DNA of 18,315 bases. Source: CAYGUI01 sp964353115. Lineage in GTDB: Bacteria; Pseudomonadota; Gammaproteobacteria; JAGOUU01. This document shows, in pieces, positions 1-7,914 of the stretch; the stretch's first letter is position 1; each line of letters begins with the position of its first letter. A program made the translations under genes and the position numbers. The stretch covers positions 1 to 18,315 of the forward strand of contig CAYGUI010000025.1 of the NCBI GenBank assembly GCA_964353115.1, written 5' to 3'. Below the pieces are notes generated by a model. That model did not search any database, had not been told where the DNA came from, and saw only the letters and a list, made by a program, of their open reading frames with translations.

Positions 1-37
1 TTATTAATGTCCGCCCGAAAAAATTTGGAGAAACAAA

Positions 38-445
38 ATGGCAAAAGTAAAAAGAAGAGTTGCAAAAAAAGCAGCTCCTGCTAAAAAAGTAGCTAAAAAA
101 GTAGCTAAAAAATCTACTGCTGCAGCTGGACTTGCAAAAGTTCGTAAAGCTCACGCTGCTCAAGTTGTTAAAATGAGACGTGCTCACAAGAAAGCTCTTG
201 ATGCAATGAAAAAAAGAGTTGCTAAATTACAGAAAGACGTTAAAAAAGTTAAAGCTGATGCTGCTCGTCAGGTTAAAAAAGCACATGCTGCTGCAAAACC
301 TGCTAAAAGACGTGTTGCTAAAAAAGCTACTGCTAAACGTCCAGTACGTAGAGCTAAAAAAGCTGCTTCTCGTAGAGCTGCTCCTCGTAAAAGAGCTCAA
401 CAACGTAGAAGACCTCAGCAACAAGCTCAGTCTAACAACGCATAA
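38..445 (+). CDS. Histone H1-like, lysine/alanine-rich nucleoid protein
   Basis: A 135-residue, extremely basic protein built almost entirely from Lys, Arg, Ala and Val, with no Cys and no hydrophobic core. Residues 1-27 and about 88-125 are AKK/RRA-type tails like the C-terminal tail of histone H1 and of bacterial H1-like proteins (for example chlamydial Hc1/Hc2). Residues about 30-88 (AHAAQVV..., KALDAMKKRVAKLQ) have regular small/hydrophobic spacing and are likely a long amphipathic helix or coiled coil. The tail ends in a Gln-rich stretch. A good ribosome binding site (TTGGAGA, 25-31) precedes the ATG. It probably binds DNA non-specifically and compacts the nucleoid; that function is inferred from composition, because low-complexity basic proteins cannot be assigned by motif. 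A strong terminator follows, so it is probably the last gene of its transcript. Confidence 0.8.
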   Translation: MAKVKRRVAKKAAPAKKVAKKVAKKSTAAAGLAKVRKAHAAQVVKMRRAHKKALDAMKKRVAKLQKDVKKVKADAARQVKKAHAAAKPAKRRVAKKATAKRPVRRAKKAASRRAAPRKRAQQRRRPQQQAQSNNA

Positions 446-458
446 GAACTTTTTTTGC

Positions 459-492
459 AAAAAAAGGGCGATTGTTTTAATCGCCTTTTTTA
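459..492. terminator. Bidirectional rho-independent terminator between the H1-like gene and feoB
   Basis: A stem GGCGATT / AATCGCC with a five-base loop (474-478) is flanked by an A-run (459-465) on the left and a T-run (486-492) on the right. On the plus strand it ends the H1-like transcript. On the minus strand the A-run becomes a T-run and it ends feoAB, whose stop codon lies 17 nt away. Confidence 0.85.
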
Positions 493-508
493 TTTCTGAT
501 CAATACCC

Positions 509-2659
509 CTAATTACACTGAACCGCACTTTTTAAAGCACAGCCTTTACATCCGTCATCACAAAAATCTAATTTTGCCATATTCTTAAGATCTAGTATTT
601 TGCTATAAGATTGATTACTAATAGATTTAATATAAGATTTTAATGAAGCTAGAAGAAAAATATTTATAGTAATCAATGTGGTAATAATTATATAAGGAGT
701 TAAATTATCTATAGGATTATTAATAATTGATGCTGTTTGGTAAAAAATTACAGCGATAGAATAGGCAATATCTATACTCCAAATGGTAGAAATTATACTC
801 CAAACCTTACCTGATTCACGAGCAAGAACACCAATAGTTGAAATGCACGGTGTGTATAATAATACAAATAGACAATAGGCAAAAGCTGCGTATTTATCTG
901 AAAATTTATCCATCATATTGCTTGTTGCATATGAAGACATCTGAGAATCAGCTTGATTTGCTTTAAAAGGGTTTATGCTTTGCAAATGAAAGATGCTGGC
1001 AAAAGCTGTTTTTGTTTCTGTAATGGTATTTTTTATTATGTCTGGCAAGTTAAATTGAGTCTTATTATCCTCGCTATCTATAACTTTTTTTTCATTATTA
1101 CTATATAAAGTATTTAAACTACCAATTACAACTTCTTTTGCCATTACTCCAGTCATAAGTCCGACAGTAGCTGGCCAGTTATCATTTTTAATACCCATAG
1201 GGCTTAGAATTGGTGTTATTTTTCGACTTACTGTCTCTATGGCACCATTAGTGCTAAAAGCTCCAATGAGTAGACATATTGGCAAAATAATTCTTCCTGC
1301 GCGCAATACAAAACCCTTTAATCTATTCCAAGTTAAAATAAATATGTTTTTTATTTGCGGTAGGTGATAACTAGGCATTTCAAGTACAAAAAAAGAACTT
1401 TTAGTTGGAAGTAATATTTTATTGACAATAAATCCAGTAATTAGCGCAGCAGCGATGCCAGACAAATAAAGAATAAAAAGAATAATACCAGGATTTTGTG
1501 GGAAAAACGCATTGGCAAATACCACAAAAATAGCTAATCTTGCTCCGCATGACATAAAAGGCGTCATAAGGCTGGTAATTATACGATCACGTGCTGAATT
1601 TAAATGGCGAGTAGCCATAATTGCTGGGACATTACAACCAAAGCCAATAATTAATGGTACAAAAGATTGGCCTTGTAGACCGATAGTTTGCATAATTCTA
1701 TCCATTATGAATGCCGCACGTGCCATATATCCGGAATCTTCAAGAAACGCTATAAAGAAAAATAAAAGCCATAATTGAGGTATAAATCCCGCAACAGTAT
1801 TAATGCCTACTCCTAAACCATTCGCTAAAATATTTGCAATGCTAGATGAAAAGTGAGCTTTAGTCGCTAATAAATATAAGCCATCAACAAAAATGGCTTT
1901 AGTTGGAATATCAAACAGTGGTTTTAATGCATTACCAAAAGTCATTGAGCATTCGAACATTAAATAAATAATTGTTAAAAATATTGGCAGCCCCAAATAT
2001 TTATTAAGCAAGATTTTATCTATTTTCTCATCAAATATTTCTTGAGTTGATTTTTCTATTACACACTTATCAATAATATTTTTTATTTTTTCGTAGCGCT
2101 GCTCTATGCTTGGAGTATGATCTTTTATTAAAAATTCTGTATTTTTAGATAGCTGTTCTAAACTATTAAAAATTTTATCAATAAAATCAGTCTGTTTTAG
2201 GTTTTTTGTAGCGCTAATAGCTATTACTGGCAATTCTAAAATTTTGGTTAATTTTTCTAAATTAATTTGAATATTATTTTTTTCGACCTGATCCATCATA
2301 TTCAAAACAACTATACACGGTAGTCCAAGAGATTTTAGCTCTAGTGTTAAATTTAGGCCACGCTCAAGATTATAGGCATTAATTATATTTATGTAGATTT
2401 GATCTTTGTTGTGAAAAACAAAATCTTGGGTAATTTGCTCATCAAGAGCTGATTCTTTAAGATCGGTTGCTGTTGTTATTGAATATAAACCAGGTAAGTC
2501 GTTTACATAAATAGTTTTGTTTTTATACTCAATTTTGCCAGTTTTGCGCTCTACAGTTACTCCTGGCCAGTTTCCAGTCTTTTGTTTTGCTCCTGTGAGT
2601 TTATTAAATATGGTGGTTTTTCCACAATTTGGATTGCCAATAAGAGCTAATGAGGTCAT
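509..2659 (-). CDS. feoB: Ferrous iron transport protein B (FeoB)
   Basis: Inner-membrane Fe(II) importer of 716 residues, slightly shorter than the E. coli protein. The N-terminal G domain shows G1 GNPNCGKT (8-15), G3 DLPG (54-57) and G4 NMMD (120-123), followed by a helical GDI-like region. The membrane part has both Gate regions, with the conserved GCNVPAIMATR and SCGAR motifs and, further on, YTPCISTIG. The last 17 residues form a cysteine cluster (CDDGCKGC...C). No feoC gene is visible nearby, so this tail may serve a metal-sensing or Fe-S role, which is speculative. The start ATG overlaps the feoA stop by one base (TAATG), indicating translational coupling. Transcription comes from the feoA promoter carrying the Fur box. 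Confidence 0.97.
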   Translation of the reverse strand: MTSLALIGNPNCGKTTIFNKLTGAKQKTGNWPGVTVERKTGKIEYKNKTIYVNDLPGLYSITTATDLKESALDEQITQDFVFHNKDQIYINIINAYNLERGLNLTLELKSLGLPCIVVLNMMDQVEKNNIQINLEKLTKILELPVIAISATKNLKQTDFIDKIFNSLEQLSKNTEFLIKDHTPSIEQRYEKIKNIIDKCVIEKSTQEIFDEKIDKILLNKYLGLPIFLTIIYLMFECSMTFGNALKPLFDIPTKAIFVDGLYLLATKAHFSSSIANILANGLGVGINTVAGFIPQLWLLFFFIAFLEDSGYMARAAFIMDRIMQTIGLQGQSFVPLIIGFGCNVPAIMATRHLNSARDRIITSLMTPFMSCGARLAIFVVFANAFFPQNPGIILFILYLSGIAAALITGFIVNKILLPTKSSFFVLEMPSYHLPQIKNIFILTWNRLKGFVLRAGRIILPICLLIGAFSTNGAIETVSRKITPILSPMGIKNDNWPATVGLMTGVMAKEVVIGSLNTLYSNNEKKVIDSEDNKTQFNLPDIIKNTITETKTAFASIFHLQSINPFKANQADSQMSSYATSNMMDKFSDKYAAFAYCLFVLLYTPCISTIGVLARESGKVWSIISTIWSIDIAYSIAVIFYQTASIINNPIDNLTPYIIITTLITINIFLLASLKSYIKSISNQSYSKILDLKNMAKLDFCDDGCKGCALKSAVQCN

Positions 2660-2889
2660 TATGCTTCCTCAATATCCAATTGATTTAATTCTGTTTTACG
2701 TAAAATTAATGAGAATTTTCCAATGGCTATTTGGATAGTTTCACCAAAAGGTGCAAAACGTAATACAGTAAACTTAGTTCCAGGAAAAACTCCTAAATTA
2801 AGCAAATGATTCTTATATGCTTGATTTATAAGGTTTTTGAAGTTTAGTATTTTATAGCTCTTTCCACTGCAAAATGTATCTGTTAACAT
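2659..2889 (-). CDS. feoA: Ferrous iron transport protein A (FeoA)
   Basis: A 76-residue small cytoplasmic SH3-like protein that partners FeoB. The FeoA-family core is visible: HLLNLGVFPGTKFTVLRFAPFG in the middle (written here as the LGVFPGT turn followed by APFGETIQI), then the IAIGKFSLILRKTE strand region that closes the barrel. Length matches the family (about 75 residues). It is the first gene of a feoA-feoB operon and overlaps feoB by one base. The ATG at 2889 is preceded only by an A-rich weak ribosome site (AAAGAAAAAAGC). A sigma70-like promoter with an embedded Fur box lies immediately upstream, so repression by Fe-loaded Fur is expected. Confidence 0.92.
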   Translation of the reverse strand: MLTDTFCSGKSYKILNFKNLINQAYKNHLLNLGVFPGTKFTVLRFAPFGETIQIAIGKFSLILRKTELNQLDIEEA

Positions 2890-2911
2890 GCTTTTTTCTT
2901 TGGTTTATATC
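2883..2911 (+). promoter_or_regulatory. Possible ccm operon promoter
   Basis: TTAACA (2883-2888), a 17-bp spacer and TATATC (2906-2911) is the best plus-strand candidate before ccmA. The -35 is five of six but the -10 only four of six. It overlaps the feoA start codon and would give a leader of only about 10 nt before the ccmA ATG. This is a weak prediction; transcription from farther upstream is excluded only by the opposite orientation of feoAB. Confidence 0.3.
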
Positions 2912-2915
2912 CGTA

Positions 2916-2944
2916 ATTTTAATCTAAATGATAATGATTATCAA
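2916..2944 (-). promoter_or_regulatory. feoAB sigma70-type promoter
   Basis: On the minus strand: -35 TTGATA (2944-2939), a 17-bp spacer and -10 TAAAAT (2921-2916). Each box matches consensus at five of six bases. The predicted start near 2909 leaves a leader of about 20 nt before feoA. The Fur box covers the -35 and the upstream half of the spacer. Confidence 0.75.
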
Positions 2945-3551
2945 TAACGATTTACTTAAAATTAACAATTTATTTTTTGAGCGCTCAGGGCGTTGTATCT
3001 TAAAGGATATTAATATTACTGGTAAAAAGGGTGAGTTAATAATAGTTAAAGGGGCAAATGGATCTGGTAAAACGACGTTGTTACGACTTTGCGCCGGTTT
3101 ATTAGATCCGACAAAAGGAAATCTTTGTGTTAATCAGGAGCTAATTACTTTTATTGGTCATAAAAATGCCATATATGAGGAGTTATCTATTTTAGATAAT
3201 TTGCAGTGGTTTGCCGAATTAGCTGAAGTTGAGCTTAATAATCAACGTTGCTCAGATGCTTTAAAAAAATTACAGTTAGATAAGCCATTAAATACAATTG
3301 CTAAAACTTTATCACAAGGGCAAAAACGGAAATTATCTTTACTAAAATTAATTGTTGAAAATAAGCCAATTTGGATTATTGATGAGCCAACAGTTAATCT
3401 TGACTTCTCAGCTGTAGCGGCTTTTTGGCAGCTGGTACAGGAAAAAATATTAAATAATGGTTTAGTTATAATTAGTACACATCAAAATATAGAAGAATTA
3501 GAACAGAGCTTAAATTTGAGAGGACGTGTTTTGTGCTTAGGAGAGAATTAA
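2928..3551 (+). CDS. ccmA: Cytochrome c maturation ABC transporter ATP-binding protein CcmA
   Basis: A 207-residue ATPase, the usual CcmA length. Walker A is GANGSGKT (42-49), the ABC signature LSQGQKRK lies near residue 128, Walker B ends in IIDEPT and an H-loop STHQ follows. With CcmB and CcmC it forms the complex that releases holo-CcmE after haem attachment in the periplasm. The family-conserved part begins at about LLKINNLFFERSGR, so the ATG at 2928 or the in-frame ATG at 2934 are the only reasonable starts. Both lie in the Fur box and neither has a clear Shine-Dalgarno, so a leaderless or short-leader message is possible. It is the first gene of the ccm operon; its end overlaps ccmB by 19 nt. 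Confidence 0.95.
   Translation: MIMIINNDLLKINNLFFERSGRCILKDINITGKKGELIIVKGANGSGKTTLLRLCAGLLDPTKGNLCVNQELITFIGHKNAIYEELSILDNLQWFAELAEVELNNQRCSDALKKLQLDKPLNTIAKTLSQGQKRKLSLLKLIVENKPIWIIDEPTVNLDFSAVAAFWQLVQEKILNNGLVIISTHQNIEELEQSLNLRGRVLCLGEN
2929..2943. promoter_or_regulatory. Fur box (perfect 7-1-7 inverted repeat)
   Basis: TGATAATgATTATCA is a perfect match to the 7-1-7 Fur core TGATAATnATTATCA. It overlaps the -35 of the feoA promoter on the minus strand and lies on the first codons of ccmA (ATG at 2928 and 2934) on the plus strand. Fur binding here would block feoAB initiation. It could also impede ccmA, either by covering its promoter-proximal region or by acting as a roadblock. Confidence 0.88.
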
Positions 3552-4165
3552 AATTAATTTGGGCTAAGCGAACGCAGCTGATTCAGTACCCCTTAATTCT
3601 TTTGTTATTATTATTAATATTCCCGATAGCGCTTGGTGATGATAGTAATATTTTGACTAAGTTTGCTGGCAGTGCTTTATGGCTTAGTATAATTTTTTGT
3701 GTATTGCTCAGTATTGATAAAATTTTCCATGATGATTTTGCCGATGGAATTATTGATGTTTATTTGATTAATAATAATTTGCTTTTTAAGTATATTTTTA
3801 CAAAAATTTTTAGTCATTGGTTAATGATTATTCTTCCGCAATTAATTATTCTTCCACTATTTTTTATTTTATTTAATTTGAAGTTTGATATTTTTTTTGT
3901 AGTATTTTTTAGCGTCATGATTTCTTCTGCTAATTTGGTTTTAATAGGTGCTTTTATTAATTCGATTTTGCTATCGCTTCGATCGCAGGGATATCTCTTA
4001 ATTTTATTATTAGTTCCATTCTACTTGCCGACATTAATTTTTTCAGTTGGAGTGTTTTCAGGCCTTTGGGTTAGTAATTTTTCATTGCTGGCTGCAATTC
4101 TAAGTTTATTGTTGGTGATTTGCCCATTTATGGTTAAAATGGGTTTAAAAATAAGCGCCACCTAA
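3533..4165 (+). CDS. ccmB: Haem exporter / cytochrome c maturation permease CcmB
   Basis: A 210-residue integral membrane protein of CcmB length with about six hydrophobic segments. The N-terminus has the family pattern RRELKLIWAKR...QYPLI followed by FPIALG. It is the membrane partner of CcmA in the CcmABC complex. The GTG start at 3533 is chosen because it places the conserved RREL motif at residue 3 and no ATG is available. The ribosome would initiate within the last codons of ccmA, implying coupled translation. Several stretches are nearly pure Leu/Ile/Phe from TTA/ATT codons, in keeping with the A+T bias. Confidence 0.93.
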   Translation: MLRRELKLIWAKRTQLIQYPLILLLLLLIFPIALGDDSNILTKFAGSALWLSIIFCVLLSIDKIFHDDFADGIIDVYLINNNLLFKYIFTKIFSHWLMIILPQLIILPLFFILFNLKFDIFFVVFFSVMISSANLVLIGAFINSILLSLRSQGYLLILLLVPFYLPTLIFSVGVFSGLWVSNFSLLAAILSLLLVICPFMVKMGLKISAT

Positions 4166-4174
4166 TTAAATTTT

Positions 4175-4897
4175 ATGAAAATGTATAAATATTGTTCTTT
4201 GCCAAATTATTATAAATTGACAAAAAAAATATTTATACCATTATCATTGCTATCTGCCTTATGTATTTCATACGGCATAATCGGTGGATTATTTTTAGCT
4301 CCTCCAGATTATCAACAAGGTGATGGATTTAGAATTATTTATATTCATGTTCCAGCTGCATTCTTATCATTATTTATATATGTATTTATGGCATTAATGA
4401 GCGGAAGTTATTTGGTTTTTAAACTAAAACTAGCAGATGTTTTAGCTAAAAGTAGCGCTTTTATTGGGGCATCTTTTACTTTAATTGCCTTAACAACAGG
4501 AGCTATTTGGGGTAAACCTATGTGGGGCACTTGGTGGATTTGGGATGCAAGACTCACCTCAGAATTAATTTTATTATTTTTATATTTAGGTTGTATTATT
4601 TTGCGCGATGCTTTTGATGATGAGCAAAAATCAAGTTTTATCGCAAGCTTATTAGCTTTATTTGGAGTGGTTAATATACCAATCATTCATTTCTCTGTTA
4701 ACTGGTGGAATACCTTGCACCAAGGAGCTACGCTGAGCAAGCTTCAGGCTCCAAGTATCGCTAGTACAATGCTTTACCCGCTGTTATCAATGATATTAGG
4801 ATTTTTTTTGTTATACTTTGTGATGTTAATCTTATGCAGTCAGGCAGAGATATTAATTCGTGAAAAAAAATCTAGTTGGGTTAAAAAGTATGTTTAA
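4175..4897 (+). CDS. ccmC: Haem-handling protein CcmC
   Basis: A 240-residue, six-segment inner-membrane protein with the tryptophan-rich periplasmic WWD motif WGTWWIWDARLTSE (117-130). The flanking haem-ligand histidines are present at H58 (YIHVPAA) and in the second loop at H182 (WNTLHQGA), with H172 close by. CcmC presents haem to CcmE. The ATG at 4175 follows ccmB by 9 nt; a second in-frame ATG two codons later is an alternative. The end overlaps ccmD by 8 nt. Confidence 0.96.
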   Translation: MKMYKYCSLPNYYKLTKKIFIPLSLLSALCISYGIIGGLFLAPPDYQQGDGFRIIYIHVPAAFLSLFIYVFMALMSGSYLVFKLKLADVLAKSSAFIGASFTLIALTTGAIWGKPMWGTWWIWDARLTSELILLFLYLGCIILRDAFDDEQKSSFIASLLALFGVVNIPIIHFSVNWWNTLHQGATLSKLQAPSIASTMLYPLLSMILGFFLLYFVMLILCSQAEILIREKKSSWVKKYV

Positions 4898-5036
4898 TAT
4901 ATTCGCAATGCATGGCTATGGAGCTTATGTTTGGAGTGCTTATGGTATTGCATTCTCAGTGATAGCCATTAATCTTTTTTATGTTATTAATTTTAAGAGT
5001 AAGGCTATAAAGGAAATTAACAATAATAATGAATAA
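4890..5036 (+). CDS. ccmD: Haem exporter small subunit CcmD
   Basis: A short gene read directly from the sequence. It encodes 48 residues beginning MFNIFAMHGYGAYVWSAYG, with the family HGYGxYVWSAYG motif at residues 8-19. A single transmembrane helix (about 18-34) and a basic/Asn-rich cytoplasmic tail follow. CcmD tethers CcmE to the CcmABC complex. Start and stop are fixed by overlaps of 8 nt with ccmC and 8 nt with ccmE, the expected position in the operon. Confidence 0.92.
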   Translation: MFNIFAMHGYGAYVWSAYGIAFSVIAINLFYVINFKSKAIKEINNNNE

Positions 5037-5448
5037 GATACATAAAAATAAAATATGGACTATTTGTGCAGTAGTTTTTGCTCTATCATTAAGTGTTTTT
5101 TTTGTATTATTTGCGCTTAAAAACAGTATAGATTTATATTATACGCCAAGTGATATTGTTAATAAAAAAGTACAAAGTACATCTAAAGAATTTAGATTGG
5201 GCGGCATGGTCATGTCTGGAAGTCTAACTTACGATAAAAATAGCACTAGAAAATATTTTAAAATAACTGATTTTAAAAACTCATTAGAAATTTATTATGA
5301 TGGGATTTTTCCAGATTTATTCAAAGAAAAGCAGGGTGTAGTAATTAAAGGTAAGTTACTGCCAAATGGAAAGGTTGCTGCTAGCGAAGTTTTAGCTAAG
5401 CATGATGAAAATTATATGCCGCCTAATATTAAAAAGATGGAGTTTTAA
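5029..5448 (+). CDS. ccmE: Cytochrome c maturation haem chaperone CcmE
   Basis: A 139-residue membrane-anchored periplasmic chaperone. It has an N-terminal anchor (about residues 10-30) and then an OB-fold domain with FRLGGMVMSGSL (55-66) and DGIFPDLFKEKQGVVIKG, both typical of the family. The haem-attachment motif HxxxY is present as H125-DEN-Y129 in LAKHDENYMPP. It receives haem from CcmC and delivers it to CcmF/CcmH. The last base of its TAA is the first base of the ccmF ATG. Confidence 0.96.
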   Translation: MNKIHKNKIWTICAVVFALSLSVFFVLFALKNSIDLYYTPSDIVNKKVQSTSKEFRLGGMVMSGSLTYDKNSTRKYFKITDFKNSLEIYYDGIFPDLFKEKQGVVIKGKLLPNGKVAASEVLAKHDENYMPPNIKKMEF

Positions 5449-7388
5449 TGAGTATTTATTTACCAGAATTAGGGCATTTTTGCTTGTTATTGGCTATGAC
5501 GTGCTCAGTTAGCCAGTTTTTAATACCTGTTTATGGTTATTTTTTCAAAAAAGATTATATGTTGCGGATTAATCTTTGGGCTGCAGTTTTACAGGCTATT
5601 TTTATAATTGCTGCGTATGCAATTTTAACGCATGCATTTTTAGTTAATGATTTTAGTTTACCTTACGTTGCACGTAATTCATTAACCAATCTTCCGTTGA
5701 TATATAAATTTACTGCGGTGTGGGGAGCTCATGAAGGATCATTGTTATTGTGGGTGACATTGTTAAATATCTGGACATTATTTTTTATATTTGCAGTAAA
5801 AAATAAATTGCCACGAATCGTGTTGTCACAAGTTTTAGCTATTTTAGGCTTAATAAGTGCAGGATTCTTATTTTTTATTGAGTTCACCTCCAATCCTTTT
5901 GTTCGCGACATCATTGGCTCGCCATTAGAAGGTTTTGATTTAAATCCATTATTACAAGATCCGGGGATGGTTTCACATCCGCCAATGTTATATATGGGAT
6001 ACGTTGGTTTTGCCTTAGTTTTTTCTTTGGCCTTATCAGGATTGCTTAATGCGCGATTAGATAAAAAATGGTTAAATTTCATGCGCATTTGGTCATTATT
6101 TGCCTGGAGTTTTTTAACGATAGGAATAACTTTAGGAAGTTTTTGGTCTTATTATGTTCTTGGTTGGGGTGGTTTTTGGTTTTGGGATCCGGTTGAAAAT
6201 GCTTCCTTCATGCCATGGCTTACAGGAACAGCATTAATTCACTGCTTAATGTTGTCAGAAAAACGCGATTTATTTAAAAATTGGACTATTTTATTATCAA
6301 TAGTGACTTTTGCATTATCATTAGTTGGAACATTTATAGTTAGATCAGGCGTTATTAGTTCAGTGCATGCGTTCGCATCCGATCCAAGTCGTGGAATTTT
6401 CATCTTAATTTTCTTAATAGTAGTTGTTGGCGGAAGTTTAGGGTTATATTCATTGCGCAGTAATTTGCTACAAAGTGATGTCAAGTTTGGCTTGTTTTCA
6501 CGTGAAATGTTTTTAAGTCTAGGTAATCTATTATTAGTAGTATTAGCTTCAACTGTATTTGTTGGTACCGTATATCCACTAGTTTTAGATGTCTTAGGCT
6601 TTGGAAAAATATCTGTTGGTCCTCCTTATTTTAATATGGTTTTTATACCATTGTTTTTTGTAGTAGCGTTTTTGTTATCTTGCGGGCCGTTTATTAAATG
6701 GGGCGATAATAATGCAAGTGCTATAAAATTTTTATCAAAACTTGGTATTGGTGCGCTAATAGTAGGTATTATTTTCATACTAAATTTTTTGTATATAAAT
6801 ATAGGGGCAATTACTTTAAATTTTGTAGCAGCATTATTTTTATCATCATGGGTTTTTGTTTTTTCTTTTTATAAGCTGTTTCAAAAAATCAGGCAAAACA
6901 ATAATGATATTTTTGCCTTATCTGGTGGTTTTTGGGGGATGTTTTTAGGGCATCTAAGCATAGGAATTGTTATTTTTGCGATATCTGTTTCAACAGTTCT
7001 TTCTGATGGAAAAGATGCTAGGTTAAAAATAGGTGAAAGTGTTAATGTTGGTGGGTATACTTTTCGTTTTAATGGCTTAATAGATAATATAAAAGGGCAA
7101 AATTATCAGGCAGTAAAAGCGGAAGTTGTGGCTATAAAAAATAATTCACAGAAAATATTAATGCCAGAAAAAAGATTTTATACTACCCCGCAAATTTGGC
7201 AAACCCACGTGGCAATTTCAGGCGGATTTACTGAGGATTTATATTTAGCCTTAGGTGATAGGTATCCTGATGGCAGCTGGACTTTTAGAATTTATGTTAA
7301 ACCATATATTCGTCTGCTATGGCTCGGAGGTTTTTTAATGGCTTTGGGTGGTATTTTATCTGCGGTTTCTAAAATGAGAAAAAGATGA
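5448..7388 (+). CDS. ccmF: Haem lyase subunit CcmF
   Basis: A 646-residue polytopic membrane protein of full family length, forming with CcmH/CcmI the haem ligation complex for apocytochromes c. It contains GMVSHPPMLYMGYV (173-186) and the WWD motif WGGFWFWDPVENASFMPW (240-257). Conserved periplasmic histidines (H95 in WGAHEGS, H178 and H265) are present. A periplasmic domain (about 530-620) precedes the last membrane helix. It starts inside the ccmE stop (TAATG) and overlaps ccmG by 4 nt. Confidence 0.97.
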   Translation: MSIYLPELGHFCLLLAMTCSVSQFLIPVYGYFFKKDYMLRINLWAAVLQAIFIIAAYAILTHAFLVNDFSLPYVARNSLTNLPLIYKFTAVWGAHEGSLLLWVTLLNIWTLFFIFAVKNKLPRIVLSQVLAILGLISAGFLFFIEFTSNPFVRDIIGSPLEGFDLNPLLQDPGMVSHPPMLYMGYVGFALVFSLALSGLLNARLDKKWLNFMRIWSLFAWSFLTIGITLGSFWSYYVLGWGGFWFWDPVENASFMPWLTGTALIHCLMLSEKRDLFKNWTILLSIVTFALSLVGTFIVRSGVISSVHAFASDPSRGIFILIFLIVVVGGSLGLYSLRSNLLQSDVKFGLFSREMFLSLGNLLLVVLASTVFVGTVYPLVLDVLGFGKISVGPPYFNMVFIPLFFVVAFLLSCGPFIKWGDNNASAIKFLSKLGIGALIVGIIFILNFLYINIGAITLNFVAALFLSSWVFVFSFYKLFQKIRQNNNDIFALSGGFWGMFLGHLSIGIVIFAISVSTVLSDGKDARLKIGESVNVGGYTFRFNGLIDNIKGQNYQAVKAEVVAIKNNSQKILMPEKRFYTTPQIWQTHVAISGGFTEDLYLALGDRYPDGSWTFRIYVKPYIRLLWLGGFLMALGGILSAVSKMRKR

Positions 7389-7903
7389 AAGTAAAAAGTG
7401 GAATTATACCAATTATAGTTTTTATTATTATTTGTTTATTTTTCTTATTTGGCCTTGAAAAGAATCCTCAAGAATTACCATCAGTTTTAATTAATCATAA
7501 ATTTCCAAAATTTGAATTAACAGATTTAAATGGGACAAGGGTTGATAATAAAGTATTTAAAAATAACATAGTGATTTTAAATTTTTGGGCGAGTTGGTGT
7601 TATGCCTGCTTAAAAGAGCATGATGAGCTGTTTAAATTTACCAATAATAAAAATATTTTATTAATTGGGGTTGATTATAAAGATAATATTAACGATGCAA
7701 AAAAATGGCTAAATGACTTAAGAAACCCTTATAAATTAGTTATTTTTGATGTTAATGGTAATTTAGGCCTTGATTTGGGGGTTTATGGGGTGCCTGAAAC
7801 ATTTATAATTGATAAAAATGGTGTGATTCGTATGCGAATAGCAGGTCCAATTACCGATGAAATTATTGATAAAAAAATTAATCCATTATTGCAGATGTTA
7901 TAG
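7385..7903 (+). CDS. ccmG: Thiol:disulfide interchange protein CcmG (DsbE)
   Basis: A 172-residue membrane-tethered periplasmic thioredoxin-like protein with an N-terminal anchor (7-23). The active site WASWCYACLKEH has CxxC at 72-75, and the cis-proline loop is GVPETFIID. It reduces the apocytochrome CXXCH cysteines, or CcmH, before haem ligation. The dipeptide between the cysteines is Tyr-Ala instead of the Pro-Thr or Val-Pro seen in well-studied CcmG proteins, which may shift the redox potential; that is inference. It overlaps ccmF by ATGA and precedes ccmH by 11 nt. Confidence 0.93.
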   Translation: MKVKSGIIPIIVFIIICLFFLFGLEKNPQELPSVLINHKFPKFELTDLNGTRVDNKVFKNNIVILNFWASWCYACLKEHDELFKFTNNKNILLIGVDYKDNINDAKKWLNDLRNPYKLVIFDVNGNLGLDLGVYGVPETFIIDKNGVIRMRIAGPITDEIIDKKINPLLQML

Positions 7904-7914
7904 GATATTATTTT

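Noticed and set aside
219..512. Leu/Lys-rich open frame inside the H1-like gene
   Set aside because: It is a frame-shifted reading of the same codons, runs through the terminator, and has no ribosome site.
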